Shown here one piece after another: positions 5,376-5,770 of a DNA stretch of 5,770 bases. This DNA is from an uncultured Caryophanales bacterium. GTDB taxonomy: Bacteria; Bacillota_I; Bacilli_A; RF39; UBA660. The stretch spans positions 1-5,770 of the forward strand of contig CAMIXP010000084.1 in NCBI GenBank assembly GCA_946402785.1. Direction: 5' to 3'. Under the pieces are notes generated by a model. It worked only from the letters and a program-made list of their open reading frames with translations, had not been told where the DNA came from and did no database searches. A program made the translations under genes and the position numbers. Each line of letters opens with the position of its first letter. Positions within the stretch are counted from its first letter, which is position 1.

Positions 5376-5516
5376 ATGAATACTGTTAATTTTAAAAATG
5401 TATGGTTTCTCGTTTTATTATTAGTAGTATTAGGTATTTCTTTCGGAGTTGTCCGTGTGATTGGATCCTTTGATTCTTCTTCTATGTATACACAATTAGT
5501 TTATGGAGATAATTAA
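5376..5516 (+). CDS. 46-residue single-span membrane protein
   Basis: ATG at 5376, stop TAA at 5514-5516, four bases after the preceding gene's stop. The peptide begins MNTVNFKNVWFLVLLLVVLG, with a hydrophobic span of about residues 9-26, an Arg at 27, and a short polar tail containing SFDSSSMYTQLVYGDN (31-46). With Lys7 ahead of the span, the tail is likely outside. Codon use matches its neighbours and the SD is strong (GGAGGG, 5362-5367). I recognise no family. It could be a small subunit of the same membrane system as its neighbours. It is too long and too well initiated to be ignored as noise, but homologues would be needed to be sure. Confidence 0.7.
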   Translation: MNTVNFKNVWFLVLLLVVLGISFGVVRVIGSFDSSSMYTQLVYGDN

Positions 5517-5540
5517 GTAGAAACTTTCTACTTAATTTTT
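5511..5540 (+). terminator. Hairpin with short T-run after the 46-residue ORF, probably a partial terminator
   Basis: AATTAAGTAGAA (5511-5522) pairs with TTCTACTTAATT (5526-5537), a perfect 12-bp stem with a 3-base loop (or 11 bp with 5). It runs into a T-run that is five long counting the last two stem bases (5536-5540). The stem is A/T-rich and the T-run short. The stop codon is in the left arm. The next gene's SD begins five bases later, so there is no room for a separate promoter after it. Confidence 0.6.
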
Positions 5541-5557
5541 GTTAGAGGTGAGTGGAT

Positions 5558-5770
5558 ATGAAAAATAAAAAATTATTCTTTATTATTCCTTGTGTTATTA
5601 TTCTGATTGCTATTTTGATTGGATTTGCTTTGTTTCTATTAAAAGATAATCATTTCTCTGGAAAATCCCAAATAAAGAAATTAGATGTTAATATTGGAGA
5701 TGTTGTAGAATTAAAAAAACAATTAGATTATTCTGATCTTTCTTCTTTAGAATTTTATTCTAGTAATGAT
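5558..5770 (+). CDS. Signal-anchored surface protein, N-terminal part (cut by the window end)
   Basis: ATG at 5558 after GAGGTGA (5545-5551); 71 residues are visible and the frame is open to the last base. MKNKK is followed by a hydrophobic span (about 6-28), then a polar exported region. Cys12 lies within the hydrophobic span and is not in a lipobox, so this is a signal anchor or signal peptide rather than a lipoprotein. The segment LDVNIGDVVELKKQL (42-56), followed by LEFYSSND (64-71), resembles the opening of a bacterial Ig-like Big_2 domain ('...vGdtv.L......i.w.SSd...'). That domain call rests on one short stretch and is tentative. It is the third membrane or exported protein in a row and probably belongs to the same unit as the preceding two genes. 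Confidence 0.8.
   Translation, partial: MKNKKLFFIIPCVIILIAILIGFALFLLKDNHFSGKSQIKKLDVNIGDVVELKKQLDYSDLSSLEFYSSND

Noticed and set aside
5485..5513. Promoter inside the 46-residue ORF (GATAAT at 5508-5513)
   Set aside because: The -10 is fair but the -35 (TGTATA) matches only three of six and the start would fall within the hairpin; too weak to annotate.

Overview
The window looks like a low-GC, Gram-positive-type chromosome (Bacillota, probably an uncultured gut lineage of Bacilli, RF39/Erysipelotrichia-like). Supporting signs are strongly A/T-biased third codon positions, GGAGG/GGTGAT-type Shine-Dalgarno (SD) sites before almost every gene, and short hairpins with T-runs as terminators. TGA is read as stop (rimM ends in TGA followed at once by a second in-frame TGA) and Trp is always TGG, so the code is the standard bacterial one, not the Mollicutes code. 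The placement is an inference from sequence style; no phylogenetic marker was compared. All genes found are on the + strand.

Region 1 (1-323): the C-terminal end of a serpin, with hinge, a long Gly/Ser-containing reactive-centre loop and the conserved C-terminal strands, closed by a terminator built on a perfect 14-base palindrome.

Region 2 (about 330-3464): a compact cluster of six genes. In order: a YgjP-like zinc metallopeptidase (358-996), a TrmH/SpoU-family RNA 2'-O-methyltransferase (996-1730), an unlisted 34-residue single-span membrane miniprotein (1733-1837), rimM (1847-2329), trmD (2329-3000) and an unrecognised 145-residue protein (3009-3446). A terminator whose stem is formed by the last codons of the last gene closes it. 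Junctions overlap or are separated by under 10 bases, and SD sites are fused to upstream stop codons, so these genes are probably co-transcribed and partly translationally coupled. The theme is ribosome and tRNA maturation: RimM assists 30S assembly, TrmD makes m1G37 in tRNA and the TrmH-family enzyme methylates rRNA or tRNA. The usual ribosomal-protein partners rpsP and rplS are absent from the window.

Region 3 (3465-5770): a new transcription unit with its own extended -10 promoter. It encodes a 604-residue two-span membrane protein with an Arg/Asn-rich tract, five copies of an IPYND(A/S)(V/I)STI motif in its cytoplasmic N-terminal part, and a DUF5305-like outer domain and C-terminal domain. 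An unlisted 46-residue one-span membrane protein follows, then a hairpin, then the start of a signal-anchored protein that runs off the window and may carry a bacterial Ig-like (Big_2) domain. This looks like an undescribed envelope system and is the most novel part of the window. Its function cannot be read from the sequence; an export or surface-protein role is only an inference.
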